From Alphaproteobacteria bacterium (GTDB taxonomy: Bacteria; Pseudomonadota; Alphaproteobacteria; Rickettsiales; JADKJE01): DNA of 64,000 bases. The position numbers and the translations under genes were made by a program. The notes below the pieces were generated by a model. It saw only the letters and a program-made list of their open reading frames with translations, was not told the DNA's origin and searched no databases. The stretch spans positions 682,001 through 746,000 of the forward strand of contig JADKJE010000001.1 of assembly GCA_016722515.1 (NCBI GenBank). The letters are read 5' to 3'. Positions 43,319 to 51,888 of this stretch are shown here, piece by piece (position 1 is the stretch's first letter; every line of letters starts with the position of its first letter).

Positions 43319-45889
43319 CTATTGATTTACCCCCGGTGTTGATTTGTTATCCCCCATACCCAAGGAAGGAGAACCAATGTCCGACTCTGCCGTATCAATA
43401 TCATCGCTCAGTCCTGCACCTGTTTTCGTATCTTTATTTTCATCTGGATTTTCATTATCAGAATTACCTCCAACCGTTTTTTCAGCCAGGTCTGCTGTAT
43501 CTTTAACGCCATCATCACTTTGCTCTTCTTGCTGCTGTTCACGTTTGACTTCCTGGTCACCGCCTTCTTGGCTTCCTGATTTATCATCTTCCGTAAATGA
43601 GTCCGCAGTCTCCTGCTTGAATGCCCCTGTCACACTCGCTATATCCCTTAATTGGGTTGACTGCGTATACCCTTCAATATCAGCAGCCGATTGAAGTTCT
43701 CCTATACCTTCTCCCACTCCCGAATCACGCATAACTTGATTACCAATCTTCCCTACCGGATTCTTGGATAACACTCCCATCGCTTTGCCAATTACCGCCT
43801 TAGCCGCATCCAAACCAATCTTGATTAGATCAATCGCCCCCTTGGCAAGCCCTGTTAAACTGGTATTTCCTGAAGCTTCTGCTGCCAATCCCACCACAAT
43901 CCCTAAAAAGATATAAAACAAGACCCCCACGAGCGAAGCTTTCAGCATGGCAGCAAGCAGTTTATTATAAATGGCAACATTGGGACTATTGAATACCAGG
44001 GAAAAAATAAGAATAGCTCCAATGTAGCCTGTAATGAGGATAAAGCCTATAATATCGGTCATAAAGGGTGCCAATGCGCCAGATGTGGCAACGGTTCCAT
44101 CTTGGATGGCTTGTGCATAATCCTCTGCCTGATTCATTACAATGACGGCCAAACAACCAAGCGCATGGTCATCGCACATGTATTTATCGTCATCATCCGG
44201 ATCTGGATCGGCATTGATGGTTCCATCCGCATTAAACATGTTGGGATATTCAGTGATATCGCCATAAACAACTTGATCCATTGCATTCATAAACATGGAT
44301 ATGAATGCAAATAAAACAAGCGGCATCAAAATAAATGAAAAAACCTGTGACAACCATGCATCAAAATAACCTCTGGTGGCCTGAAACAACGACAAAGGAA
44401 CAAATATAGGAGCAAAGAAAATAATAAATGTAGCTCCAATAACGGTTAAAATATAGATATGAACAAACCGAACAAAAATAGACAACAATACAACCGCAAA
44501 TAAAATAAACATTAATAGCAATAAAATACCCACCACAACATACATAGCAATCACGAGGATTACTGACAAAATAATAAACATGAAGGAACTGTCTTGAAAA
44601 ATCGATTCAAACAGATTGCCGCCAAAATAATTAAACACTTTGCAATCCAATTCTACCCATATCGCATAGTCACGAATGGTACTATCTGTAATAAAACTAT
44701 ATTGCCCACCTGGTTTCAACGCATCGGTAAATGCACACATCTGGCTATTAAATCTTCCTCCTGAACTGAGGATCATACCTGCCAGTTTTTGGCCTATTTC
44801 AATAAACGCGTCATAAAATGTTTCAACTCCGTTGCCAACGGCAAACCAGGTTACCAACGCAATTTTAACGACATAGAGCAACGCATCACCGGGGCTCTTT
44901 CCGCCTTTGATAAGCATATCCATAAAATAGAGAATAACGGAAAGCGTAAGCGCAGCAATCACCGCTTTCCGTAAAGCTTCTTTAATTTGATAAAACATCG
45001 TAAAGCCAGTTATCTGCCTGCCAACACACCCTTTTTGTTCTTTATAAAACAACGTTCTTACTGTGTCATGGACGCACTGCACGACAGGTCCTGAAAAGAA
45101 GAATTTTCCTGTCACATATTTTCCAAGTGGAGTGCGGTCATCTACCTTACCATCCCCTGTACCAACATAATCTTTCATCCCTGGTATGCCATTATACCAA
45201 CTCCCATAACAGGCTGGCGAAACCCAGGTTGGAAAGCAGACACAATTATCCAGCTTCTGCCCCTTATCCAAATTGTCCTTTGCCTCTCGGCACATGGCCC
45301 CCGGCCATGCCGTCTTGCCTAAATCAATACATCCTTGTTTTCCAACCATAATAGGAAGCCCAAGCAAGCTTGCATCAATACACAGCTGATCACCCGTTTG
45401 TTTTACACAAAAATTGAGTGCCATAACCACAGCACAATCACCATTTTTAATGGTTTCGCATTCTTCATGCTCCCTGCGATAGCAAATGCGCATGGTTGAA
45501 TCTTCAGCGGACCGTTTATTAGCAATGTTGGCTGTATCCTGAAGGCACCAAGAATAGGTTCCATCCCAATCAACCATTTTAATCTTAAATTCCGACCCAT
45601 CCCCATGAGCCCAGATAGGATCAGGAAAAGCTCCAACGCCAGCACCATCATTATTCCAGGTAAAGAAACTTTTTTCACTCTGCGTGTACGTATCTTCATC
45701 CAATTGAACTTGCTGTTTTAAGACCTCTTCAACATCCCTGGCATACGGACAAACATAGGGTGCGTATGCGTTCATGTGCGTATCAACCGCATAGGCATTT
45801 CGCGAGTGGAAACCGACCATCCACCCCAAAATAACCAATCCAATCATGAAGAGGCGCAAATGCGCACTTTTCCCAGCAGTGATAATCAT
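43319..45889 (-). CDS. VirB6-like T4SS protein, family A copy 2
   Basis: 856 residues. Signal peptide ends at AYA; the exposed region has YVCPYARDVEEVL, STMRICYRREHEEC, WPGAMCREA and LDNCVCFPTWVSPAC, followed by FSGPVVQCVHDTVRTLF. The polytopic core contains LYFMDMLIKG, FVRFVHIYILTVIGATFIIF and the conserved loop YGDITEYPNMFNADG with two cysteines. The last ~130 residues are a disordered, acidic, Gln/Asp/Glu/Ser-rich tail. Paralogue of 56129 and 40296. It is separated from the five upstream VirB6 genes by trpC, so its own promoter may lie in 45890-45985. Confidence 0.83.
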   Translation of the reverse strand: MIITAGKSAHLRLFMIGLVILGWMVGFHSRNAYAVDTHMNAYAPYVCPYARDVEEVLKQQVQLDEDTYTQSEKSFFTWNNDGAGVGAFPDPIWAHGDGSEFKIKMVDWDGTYSWCLQDTANIANKRSAEDSTMRICYRREHEECETIKNGDCAVVMALNFCVKQTGDQLCIDASLLGLPIMVGKQGCIDLGKTAWPGAMCREAKDNLDKGQKLDNCVCFPTWVSPACYGSWYNGIPGMKDYVGTGDGKVDDRTPLGKYVTGKFFFSGPVVQCVHDTVRTLFYKEQKGCVGRQITGFTMFYQIKEALRKAVIAALTLSVILYFMDMLIKGGKSPGDALLYVVKIALVTWFAVGNGVETFYDAFIEIGQKLAGMILSSGGRFNSQMCAFTDALKPGGQYSFITDSTIRDYAIWVELDCKVFNYFGGNLFESIFQDSSFMFIILSVILVIAMYVVVGILLLLMFILFAVVLLSIFVRFVHIYILTVIGATFIIFFAPIFVPLSLFQATRGYFDAWLSQVFSFILMPLVLFAFISMFMNAMDQVVYGDITEYPNMFNADGTINADPDPDDDDKYMCDDHALGCLAVIVMNQAEDYAQAIQDGTVATSGALAPFMTDIIGFILITGYIGAILIFSLVFNSPNVAIYNKLLAAMLKASLVGVLFYIFLGIVVGLAAEASGNTSLTGLAKGAIDLIKIGLDAAKAVIGKAMGVLSKNPVGKIGNQVMRDSGVGEGIGELQSAADIEGYTQSTQLRDIASVTGAFKQETADSFTEDDKSGSQEGGDQEVKREQQQEEQSDDGVKDTADLAEKTVGGNSDNENPDENKDTKTGAGLSDDIDTAESDIGSPSLGMGDNKSTPGVNQ

Positions 45890-45985
45890 CGTTTGTCATA
45901 CACCTTTGACGATACACACTGATTATTGTTTAGGTATATTAAATTTCTATGAAGCTTTTAGGGAATTAGGCGACTCCAGCCCCTG

Positions 45986-46777
45986 TCAATATGAGTGAAG
46001 CAACGCCCGCAATGCCTGCTCTAGATTGTTCTGGCGCATGAGCGATTCTCCTATTAGAAACCCGTAGACACCCCCAGTTTCAATATAGCGAATATCGTCT
46101 GCTGTATAAATACCACTCTCACAGATAATTGAACATTGACGAGGTACGTGTCTGGCGATACGGAGAGTGGTTTCAATATCAACCTCAAATGTTTTAAGGC
46201 TCCTGTTATTAATCCCTAAAAGGTCTGGTTCCAAACGTAAAGCCCGTTCACATTCAGCTTCATCATGAACCTCAACTAGGACATCCATCCCATACTCTTT
46301 GGCCGCTTGATAGCATTCATGTGCTTGGTTATCCTCCAATGCCGCCATAATCAGCAGAATGCAGTCAGCACTTAACGCGCGTGATTCCAAGACCTGGTAG
46401 GGGTCAAGAATGAAATCCTTACGGATAACGGGAAGCCCAGTTACCGCCTTAGCTTGACGCACATAGTCGTCTTTTCCCTGAAAATAGGGCTCGTCCGTTA
46501 AAACGGACAGGCAGGTTGCCCCCCCTTTTTCATAGGCGATAGCCAAATCCGAAATATTAAAATCTTCTCGAATCAACCCCTTGCTAGGCGAGGCCTTTTT
46601 TAATTCAGCGATAATGGCGGTTTGTTTAGCCGCTATTTTTGTTTTAAGTGCACCAGCAAAAGGGCGCACCGGCAGGCATAATACAATTTCTTCATGCAAC
46701 CGCGCTTCCGGCAGCAATCTCTTTTGCCGAGCGATATGCTCGCGTTTGTCATGACAGATACGATCAAGAATATTCAT
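45986..46777 (-). CDS. trpC: Indole-3-glycerol phosphate synthase TrpC
   Basis: TIM-barrel enzyme of tryptophan biosynthesis, cytoplasmic. The 263-residue protein shows IIAELKKASPSKG with the substrate-binding lysine, VLTDEPYFQG, PVIRKDFILDPYQV, VLVEVHDEAE, LLGINNRSLKTFEVD and ICESGIYTADDI, all standard TrpC landmarks. It is the only non-secretion gene inside the VirB6 array, with VirB6-like genes on both sides and the same orientation. No other trp gene is visible, so it is an orphan and may have been placed here by rearrangement. Confidence 0.95.
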   Translation of the reverse strand: MNILDRICHDKREHIARQKRLLPEARLHEEIVLCLPVRPFAGALKTKIAAKQTAIIAELKKASPSKGLIREDFNISDLAIAYEKGGATCLSVLTDEPYFQGKDDYVRQAKAVTGLPVIRKDFILDPYQVLESRALSADCILLIMAALEDNQAHECYQAAKEYGMDVLVEVHDEAECERALRLEPDLLGINNRSLKTFEVDIETTLRIARHVPRQCSIICESGIYTADDIRYIETGGVYGFLIGESLMRQNNLEQALRALLHSY

Positions 46778-46864
46778 CTAGAAACCTAAGGCAGTATCCA
46801 ATACTAACCATTCAGCCATGAATCATTAATCCTGCGTTTTGAGCCACATGGATCTTGTGCATCT

Positions 46865-46981
46865 TTAGAACCGGTATCCGCAGACACATGGGCTCTTTAA
46901 TTCCTGAACCGGCTCACGGGCACAGCCTGCGATTGCCACCAATCCAAAAACCAGCATACAACTTATTAATATTGGGCGCAT
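46865..46981 (-). CDS. Small lipoprotein, VirB7-like
   Basis: 38 residues beginning MRPILISCMLVFGLV, with a lipobox AIAGC at residues 17-20/21 and a short mature part ending in PCVCGYRF. A strong GGAGGAG precedes the ATG. VirB7 proteins of T4SS are tiny outer-membrane lipoproteins of this size, carrying one or two Cys in the mature part and encoded among virB genes. This one lies between the fifth VirB6-like gene and trpC on the same strand. Other small lipoproteins would look alike, so VirB7 identity is inferred from place and form. Confidence 0.62.
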   Translation of the reverse strand: MRPILISCMLVFGLVAIAGCAREPVQELKSPCVCGYRF

Positions 46982-47100
46982 AGACTCCTCCACTTAAACT
47001 CTTTCAATCATAAGCATGTCTTCGGGTAAATACAAGCAGAACAAGAAAAATTTGCACTGAGGCAATCTTATCTATTGGCTTGGGGGGTTTAGGAGCCCCC

Positions 47101-49161
47101 TCACCCTTTCGACGAATTCCCTCCACCGGGAATAGAACGGACTTTTCCTTTGTTTTTAGCCCCAGCCCCTCCCTTAGCATTTTTGTTTTTATTATTATTA
47201 TTGCTAGATCCAGAATTTTTGCTGCCGCTGTTTTGCGAGTCTTGGTCACGTTCGCTACTTGCAAACGGGTTAGCCCCACTGCCCGCTGAATCGCCAGCAC
47301 CTTTCATAAAGTCTCCCGCCGCTTTACCTAGATCCTGAGCACTAACTTGTGCGGTAATGCTTTTGGTGACTTCCACAATTTGATTACCAAATTTAAAGAT
47401 CAGATAGGCAACGAACACAAACACCAGCACCTCGAAAATGCCTATATATTCTCCTCCCATCATATCTTTAATTTGCTGACAATCTTTAGGATCCGTTGGA
47501 TCAAAATAGGGATATTCTTTACCAACCTGTTTGAGCACCGATTCAGAAGAATGATCGCAATCGAATGAGCCATATTTATTAATGCGATCAGCAGCCCCCT
47601 TATCGAATAAAAAATATTTAAAATTATAGATGGGCAAAAACAAACCCAGGCTTGGAATCGAAATGCCGGTTAAGGCATTGACGATATCAGACAGGGAAAT
47701 CTGTAAATCCCACCAGGATTGCCAACAGACCCGATAGCCCATGGTCCGGTGCATATAAAAGAACACAATAGCGGTCATCATCCCCATCAATGCAAATAAT
47801 AATACTGGCTGTAAGGCATAGGTTATAAGCGTCCTTAGGTAGCTGTTAAATACCTGCTGCGTTATTTTAAATAATGAAAAACAGATAAAAACAGGAAAAA
47901 CCATAATCAATAAACTTAATGCAAAATAGGCAAGGCAATACGCAATAATTGATTTAACAATCGCAAGAACCCAAATAAGTATGGCAACGACCAAACCAAA
48001 CACAAAAACAATGCCCCATGTGCTGCTGAATAGAACAGCAAGCACTTTGTGCAGCGTTTCCTGCGATAGCATGTAATGGAATATCTGATCGAAAAAATCT
48101 GCCGGATATAATGGATCATAATTGAGATTGGTTATATATTTTGAACCGACTACAAATCCAGCTCCTGCCGTCATAAATTCGGCAATCAACGTTAAGCTTC
48201 CGTTGGTGAAAAAACTAAAGAAATACCGATTAAAGAAATCCCAACTTGAGTCCGAGATTAAAATAGCGATAAGAGCACATTTCCACAGCCGCGAAATTAA
48301 TTCGGTAATAGGTTCTTTTGACATACCCAGCATAAATACCACACTGGAAGTGATGACATACAGAACCAGTAATGCAATAAGCGATTTTTTCCATGTGGAA
48401 TCATGAACCAGATCATTATAAACACTAACCGTGCTGGCATCAGCTATACCTTTAATAAAGTTAAACATCGTTAACGCTGGGCCAATATCAGGATCAATAG
48501 CACCATCTTTCATACGCACAATATAATAACCGGCATTGTCATTATAATAACTATCCATAATTTTAAAATACAGCCTGCCGCGCGGAGGGCTTGCCAATTC
48601 ATAAAACTCTTTTCCCCGATACCCCACATGCTGAACCGTAAACGGAGGTGAAGGTGGGTCTTCCGCAGTGTCCAGCTTTTTAAGATCGGGCATCCCTCTC
48701 ACTAGTTTCGTACGATTTTCATCCTGAACAGGGGCAATCAGTAAATAAAGCCCACACCCATATTTAAACCAACACGGTGCATCTTTTGCCTTTAATTTAT
48801 TGGGGCATGTTTTTTCGCAATCGCACTCTTTATCTTTATTATCTCCCATAAATTCTGATCTTCCCTCAAACCAGGAAGTCCAGCTGTCGGAGCCTTCAAC
48901 CGTTTCAGTTGTAATAATAAGAGACCGGCTTCCGGTAGAAATATAACCAGAATATTTCCAGGAAGCCACCATATCGTCACGATCTTTCTCGCGATCCGGA
49001 GCATCCCTATAATTGATAACATCAAGCTCTTCCCGATCAGCAAATACCTTAAATTTAGGATAGCCAAAATCATCGGCTTCAATACATTTCATCTGCGGAT
49101 CAGAACAACCTGTCAGCCAGAGCAACATCACTATAAAAAAGGACGAGATAGAATGTTTCAT
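47101..49161 (-). CDS. VirB6-like lipoprotein, family C copy 2
   Basis: 686 residues. The N-terminus has a lipobox (WLTGC) followed by DPQMKCIEADDFGYPKFKVF, nearly identical to the start of the paralogue at 51889 (DPQSKCIEPDDFGYPKVTVF). The exposed domain has SPPRGRLYFKIMD; the polytopic core (about 250-600) includes LLVLYVITSSVVFMLGM, KCALIAILISDSSWDFFNRY and the TMGYRVCWQSWWDL loop. The tail is Ser/Asn/Gly/Lys-rich and probably disordered. It follows the family B copy at 49197 by 35 bases, reproducing the B-C order seen upstream. Confidence 0.83.
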   Translation of the reverse strand: MKHSISSFFIVMLLWLTGCSDPQMKCIEADDFGYPKFKVFADREELDVINYRDAPDREKDRDDMVASWKYSGYISTGSRSLIITTETVEGSDSWTSWFEGRSEFMGDNKDKECDCEKTCPNKLKAKDAPCWFKYGCGLYLLIAPVQDENRTKLVRGMPDLKKLDTAEDPPSPPFTVQHVGYRGKEFYELASPPRGRLYFKIMDSYYNDNAGYYIVRMKDGAIDPDIGPALTMFNFIKGIADASTVSVYNDLVHDSTWKKSLIALLVLYVITSSVVFMLGMSKEPITELISRLWKCALIAILISDSSWDFFNRYFFSFFTNGSLTLIAEFMTAGAGFVVGSKYITNLNYDPLYPADFFDQIFHYMLSQETLHKVLAVLFSSTWGIVFVFGLVVAILIWVLAIVKSIIAYCLAYFALSLLIMVFPVFICFSLFKITQQVFNSYLRTLITYALQPVLLFALMGMMTAIVFFYMHRTMGYRVCWQSWWDLQISLSDIVNALTGISIPSLGLFLPIYNFKYFLFDKGAADRINKYGSFDCDHSSESVLKQVGKEYPYFDPTDPKDCQQIKDMMGGEYIGIFEVLVFVFVAYLIFKFGNQIVEVTKSITAQVSAQDLGKAAGDFMKGAGDSAGSGANPFASSERDQDSQNSGSKNSGSSNNNNKNKNAKGGAGAKNKGKVRSIPGGGNSSKG

Positions 49162-49196
49162 TTCTCAATCATAACCTTATTAACCTTGTAGTCGCT

Positions 49197-51719
49197 CTAT
49201 ATATCCAAATCTTCAGCATCACCACCGCCATGTGGAATGTCACCACGAGAAGCACCAGGAGGCCCTTTTTTCCAGGCATCCGATGCAGCTCTCATTTTAC
49301 CTGATAGATTTTGTAATCGCTGTGCCCCATTAGGTCTGGAACTCTGATTATTGCTGCTATTTTTGCTACTTGAGGCGTTATTATTGCCACGGGGCTTACC
49401 TGAATTCGTTTTACTTGAAGAATTATCAGACTGTCCTTCCCCTGGTTTTTTATTGCCACCTCCAGCGTTTTTGGACACAGGGGAATTGGTACCTGTTGAT
49501 CTTGAAGATCCAGTATTACCCCCTCCACTATCTCTCAGCGAACCTGGACCGCCACCACCGCCTCCGCCTTTATCAGAGCCACCACCGCCTCCGCCTCCGC
49601 CTTTATCAGAGCCGCCACCACCACTGCTTTGGCTTTTTCCGCCCCCTGTTGCTGCACCCCACATTTTTCCGCCTGCGCTACCTGCTCCTTTCATCATCGA
49701 GTTGGCGGCACTCATCAAGGACGTACTACCCATGGTTTGCGATAAAGCCTGTGCTGTCTGGACAGCAAAATTACCAAATTCTTTCATTCCATAGGCAAAG
49801 ATGATGAAAACAATCGCGTCAAACAAAATAGCTGGCAGGGCATTTACTAAATAAGAAAGCCCATCAGGTGATAAACTTAATTGCGTTTGAATGTCATATT
49901 CATTATTAAACCCTTCTGGCATCCAAAAGCTGAATAAGCACACAATCAATTTTGGTAAGCCAATAACGTCAGTAGGCAATTCGATACTGAACGTACATTT
50001 CCAGCAAATTCCAAACCCGAGGATTTTCGTTAAAATAGCATAAATCCAGTAATTGAATAAAATCAAAGCGCCAATCACAAGCATGGGCTGCAGCGTAAAA
50101 TTGACTAATTGCTTAATCCAGCCATCAAATAAATTTTTTGTATCCTGAAACAACACCATTGGAATAAAAATCGGCGCAACGACAAACAATAATCCAAGGC
50201 CAATAAACGACATTAAATATAAAATGACAGCTCGAATAAGCGCCATTAGATAAAAAATGACACCCACAATAATGAAAATCAAATAGACCCAACCTACAGG
50301 GCCAGCAAATAATAATCCCAAAAATTTAAGCCAGGTTGTTTCTCTAAATAACATATCCAGCAGCGGCGTTGCGAAGGAGAAGTCCTTACTGGTAGCAAAA
50401 TTTTCGTCATCATAGAGGGCAAAGAGTGAATCGACCACATACATCATCCCTCCCACAAAAAAATTGAACAAATACGTATTAAAGAAATCCCAGCTATTAG
50501 GACTCAACAAACTAGCCACAATCGATAGTTTAACCACCCTTACCACCAACTCTGCCTGCGATGTCTGCACGATTCCAAACATAAAGCCAATACATGAAAA
50601 GATAACATATAAAACCAATAAGGCGACAATCGCTTTAACAACTGGTTTTGATGGACCGCCCACAATGGTATTGAACATTGTCTTCGTAATATCCATGATC
50701 AACGTACGAACCGGCTCAACAATGTCATGAATCAGGTTAACCATCCAATTGGTATTGTCTGTATCCCTGGAATTAGTCCCCACATAAACGGTATAGGCAC
50801 CAATATTATTGGTATAATCCTTATCCGAAATATCAATAACACGTAACCATAAACGGCCATTAGATGGCGATCGCTGAAAGGATCCCTCTCCAGATTCAAA
50901 ATGATTAGCAATCAGGAAAACTCCTGGGGATTCTTCAAAATCATAGGTAGTATCCGGTGGATTATTGCCAATATATCCATAGAGCGCTAGTCCCCCAGAA
51001 TAAACGCAATTTGATTTTTTGACATAAACCGCATAGCCTCCACTGTTATTACTATAGGTTCCTGTCGTAATTCTAGTGTTGGGTGCCGCAACATTATCAT
51101 CATGGTCAGCATGTTTAAACTGTATATACCCGTCTTCAGGAACCTTATAATCACTGGTGCCAAGCTGAATATTATAATCGAATAATTCGCTATAATTTAG
51201 GTCGGTATTATTCGATTCGGACGTGGCAACCTGAACAAGCAACCCTCGGTACTCAGAACTTTGGCACGTTGCATCCCACCTGGCATTGGTTCGCCCCGAC
51301 GTGGCTGAACAATTTCTTTCACTGCCCCACATGGAATAAGATCCCGTAGCTACGATCTTAATCATATCATCCTTGACTACTGGAAAATTCTTGATGGTTG
51401 TCCATTTACTGGTAGAGCCGACCATTCCGGTTGGATAATATTTAGCATTACCGCATAAATCCACACTACCACTTGATTGAATCAACATCGATTTATCTTG
51501 TTCTAAGTCCATGCCAGAATCGACCCACCCCGGATCTGCCTTATTTGGGGCATCGCCACTATGATACAAAGGATTGACCGAATTCACTGTCTTGCTGGTA
51601 TCTTCAATCGAGTTAAAATCCCAGTCATACTTGCACACGCCATCGTTAGGGGAATTGCACGCAGACAGTCCCACTAATAACAGTAACGTAGAAAGAAAAT
51701 AAATACCCTTACGCATCAT
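49197..51719 (-). CDS. VirB6-like lipoprotein, family B copy 2, Gly-rich tail
   Basis: 840 residues. Lipobox GLSAC near residue 21; the exposed domain shows VCKYDWDFNSIEDTSKTVNS, SYSMWGSERNCSA and YIQFKHADHDDNV, matching the paralogue at 53823. The VirB6-like core (about 330-670) contains LLVLYVIFSCIGFMFGI, FAGPVGWVYLIFIIVG, LFVVAPIFIPMVLFQ and ILGFGICWKC. The tail has tandem SDKGGGGGGG units at about 690-720 encoded by a DNA tandem repeat, then Ser/Asn-rich sequence. A run of eleven C (G on the coding strand) lies about 100 bases upstream of its ATG. Confidence 0.84.
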   Translation of the reverse strand: MMRKGIYFLSTLLLLVGLSACNSPNDGVCKYDWDFNSIEDTSKTVNSVNPLYHSGDAPNKADPGWVDSGMDLEQDKSMLIQSSGSVDLCGNAKYYPTGMVGSTSKWTTIKNFPVVKDDMIKIVATGSYSMWGSERNCSATSGRTNARWDATCQSSEYRGLLVQVATSESNNTDLNYSELFDYNIQLGTSDYKVPEDGYIQFKHADHDDNVAAPNTRITTGTYSNNSGGYAVYVKKSNCVYSGGLALYGYIGNNPPDTTYDFEESPGVFLIANHFESGEGSFQRSPSNGRLWLRVIDISDKDYTNNIGAYTVYVGTNSRDTDNTNWMVNLIHDIVEPVRTLIMDITKTMFNTIVGGPSKPVVKAIVALLVLYVIFSCIGFMFGIVQTSQAELVVRVVKLSIVASLLSPNSWDFFNTYLFNFFVGGMMYVVDSLFALYDDENFATSKDFSFATPLLDMLFRETTWLKFLGLLFAGPVGWVYLIFIIVGVIFYLMALIRAVILYLMSFIGLGLLFVVAPIFIPMVLFQDTKNLFDGWIKQLVNFTLQPMLVIGALILFNYWIYAILTKILGFGICWKCTFSIELPTDVIGLPKLIVCLFSFWMPEGFNNEYDIQTQLSLSPDGLSYLVNALPAILFDAIVFIIFAYGMKEFGNFAVQTAQALSQTMGSTSLMSAANSMMKGAGSAGGKMWGAATGGGKSQSSGGGGSDKGGGGGGGGSDKGGGGGGGPGSLRDSGGGNTGSSRSTGTNSPVSKNAGGGNKKPGEGQSDNSSSKTNSGKPRGNNNASSSKNSSNNQSSRPNGAQRLQNLSGKMRAASDAWKKGPPGASRGDIPHGGGDAEDLDI

Positions 51720-51820
51720 GCAGTTACACAGCTTTTCGGGTAAGTCTAAATCAAGGGCATTAAGGATGGGTTAACTTAGCCATTTTCATGCCGACACCAC
51801 CTTATGGATAAAAGTAGCTG

Positions 51821-51831
51821 CCCCCCCCCCC
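51821..51831. repeat. C11 homopolymer in VirB6 intergenic gap
   Basis: Eleven consecutive C on the plus strand (G on the coding strand of the flanking genes) sit in the 169-base gap between two VirB6-like genes, about 100 bases upstream of the ATG at 51719. Such tracts are prone to slipped-strand length change. Confidence 0.85.
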
Positions 51832-51888
51832 ACACACAGGTCTGTCTATACACGCTCCACTGGGAGGTAGGAAAAAGCAGCCTTATCC

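Noticed and set aside
49351..49794. Plus-strand proline-rich frame of 147 codons
   Set aside because: Antisense of the glycine tracts in the VirB6 B' tail; no start signal.
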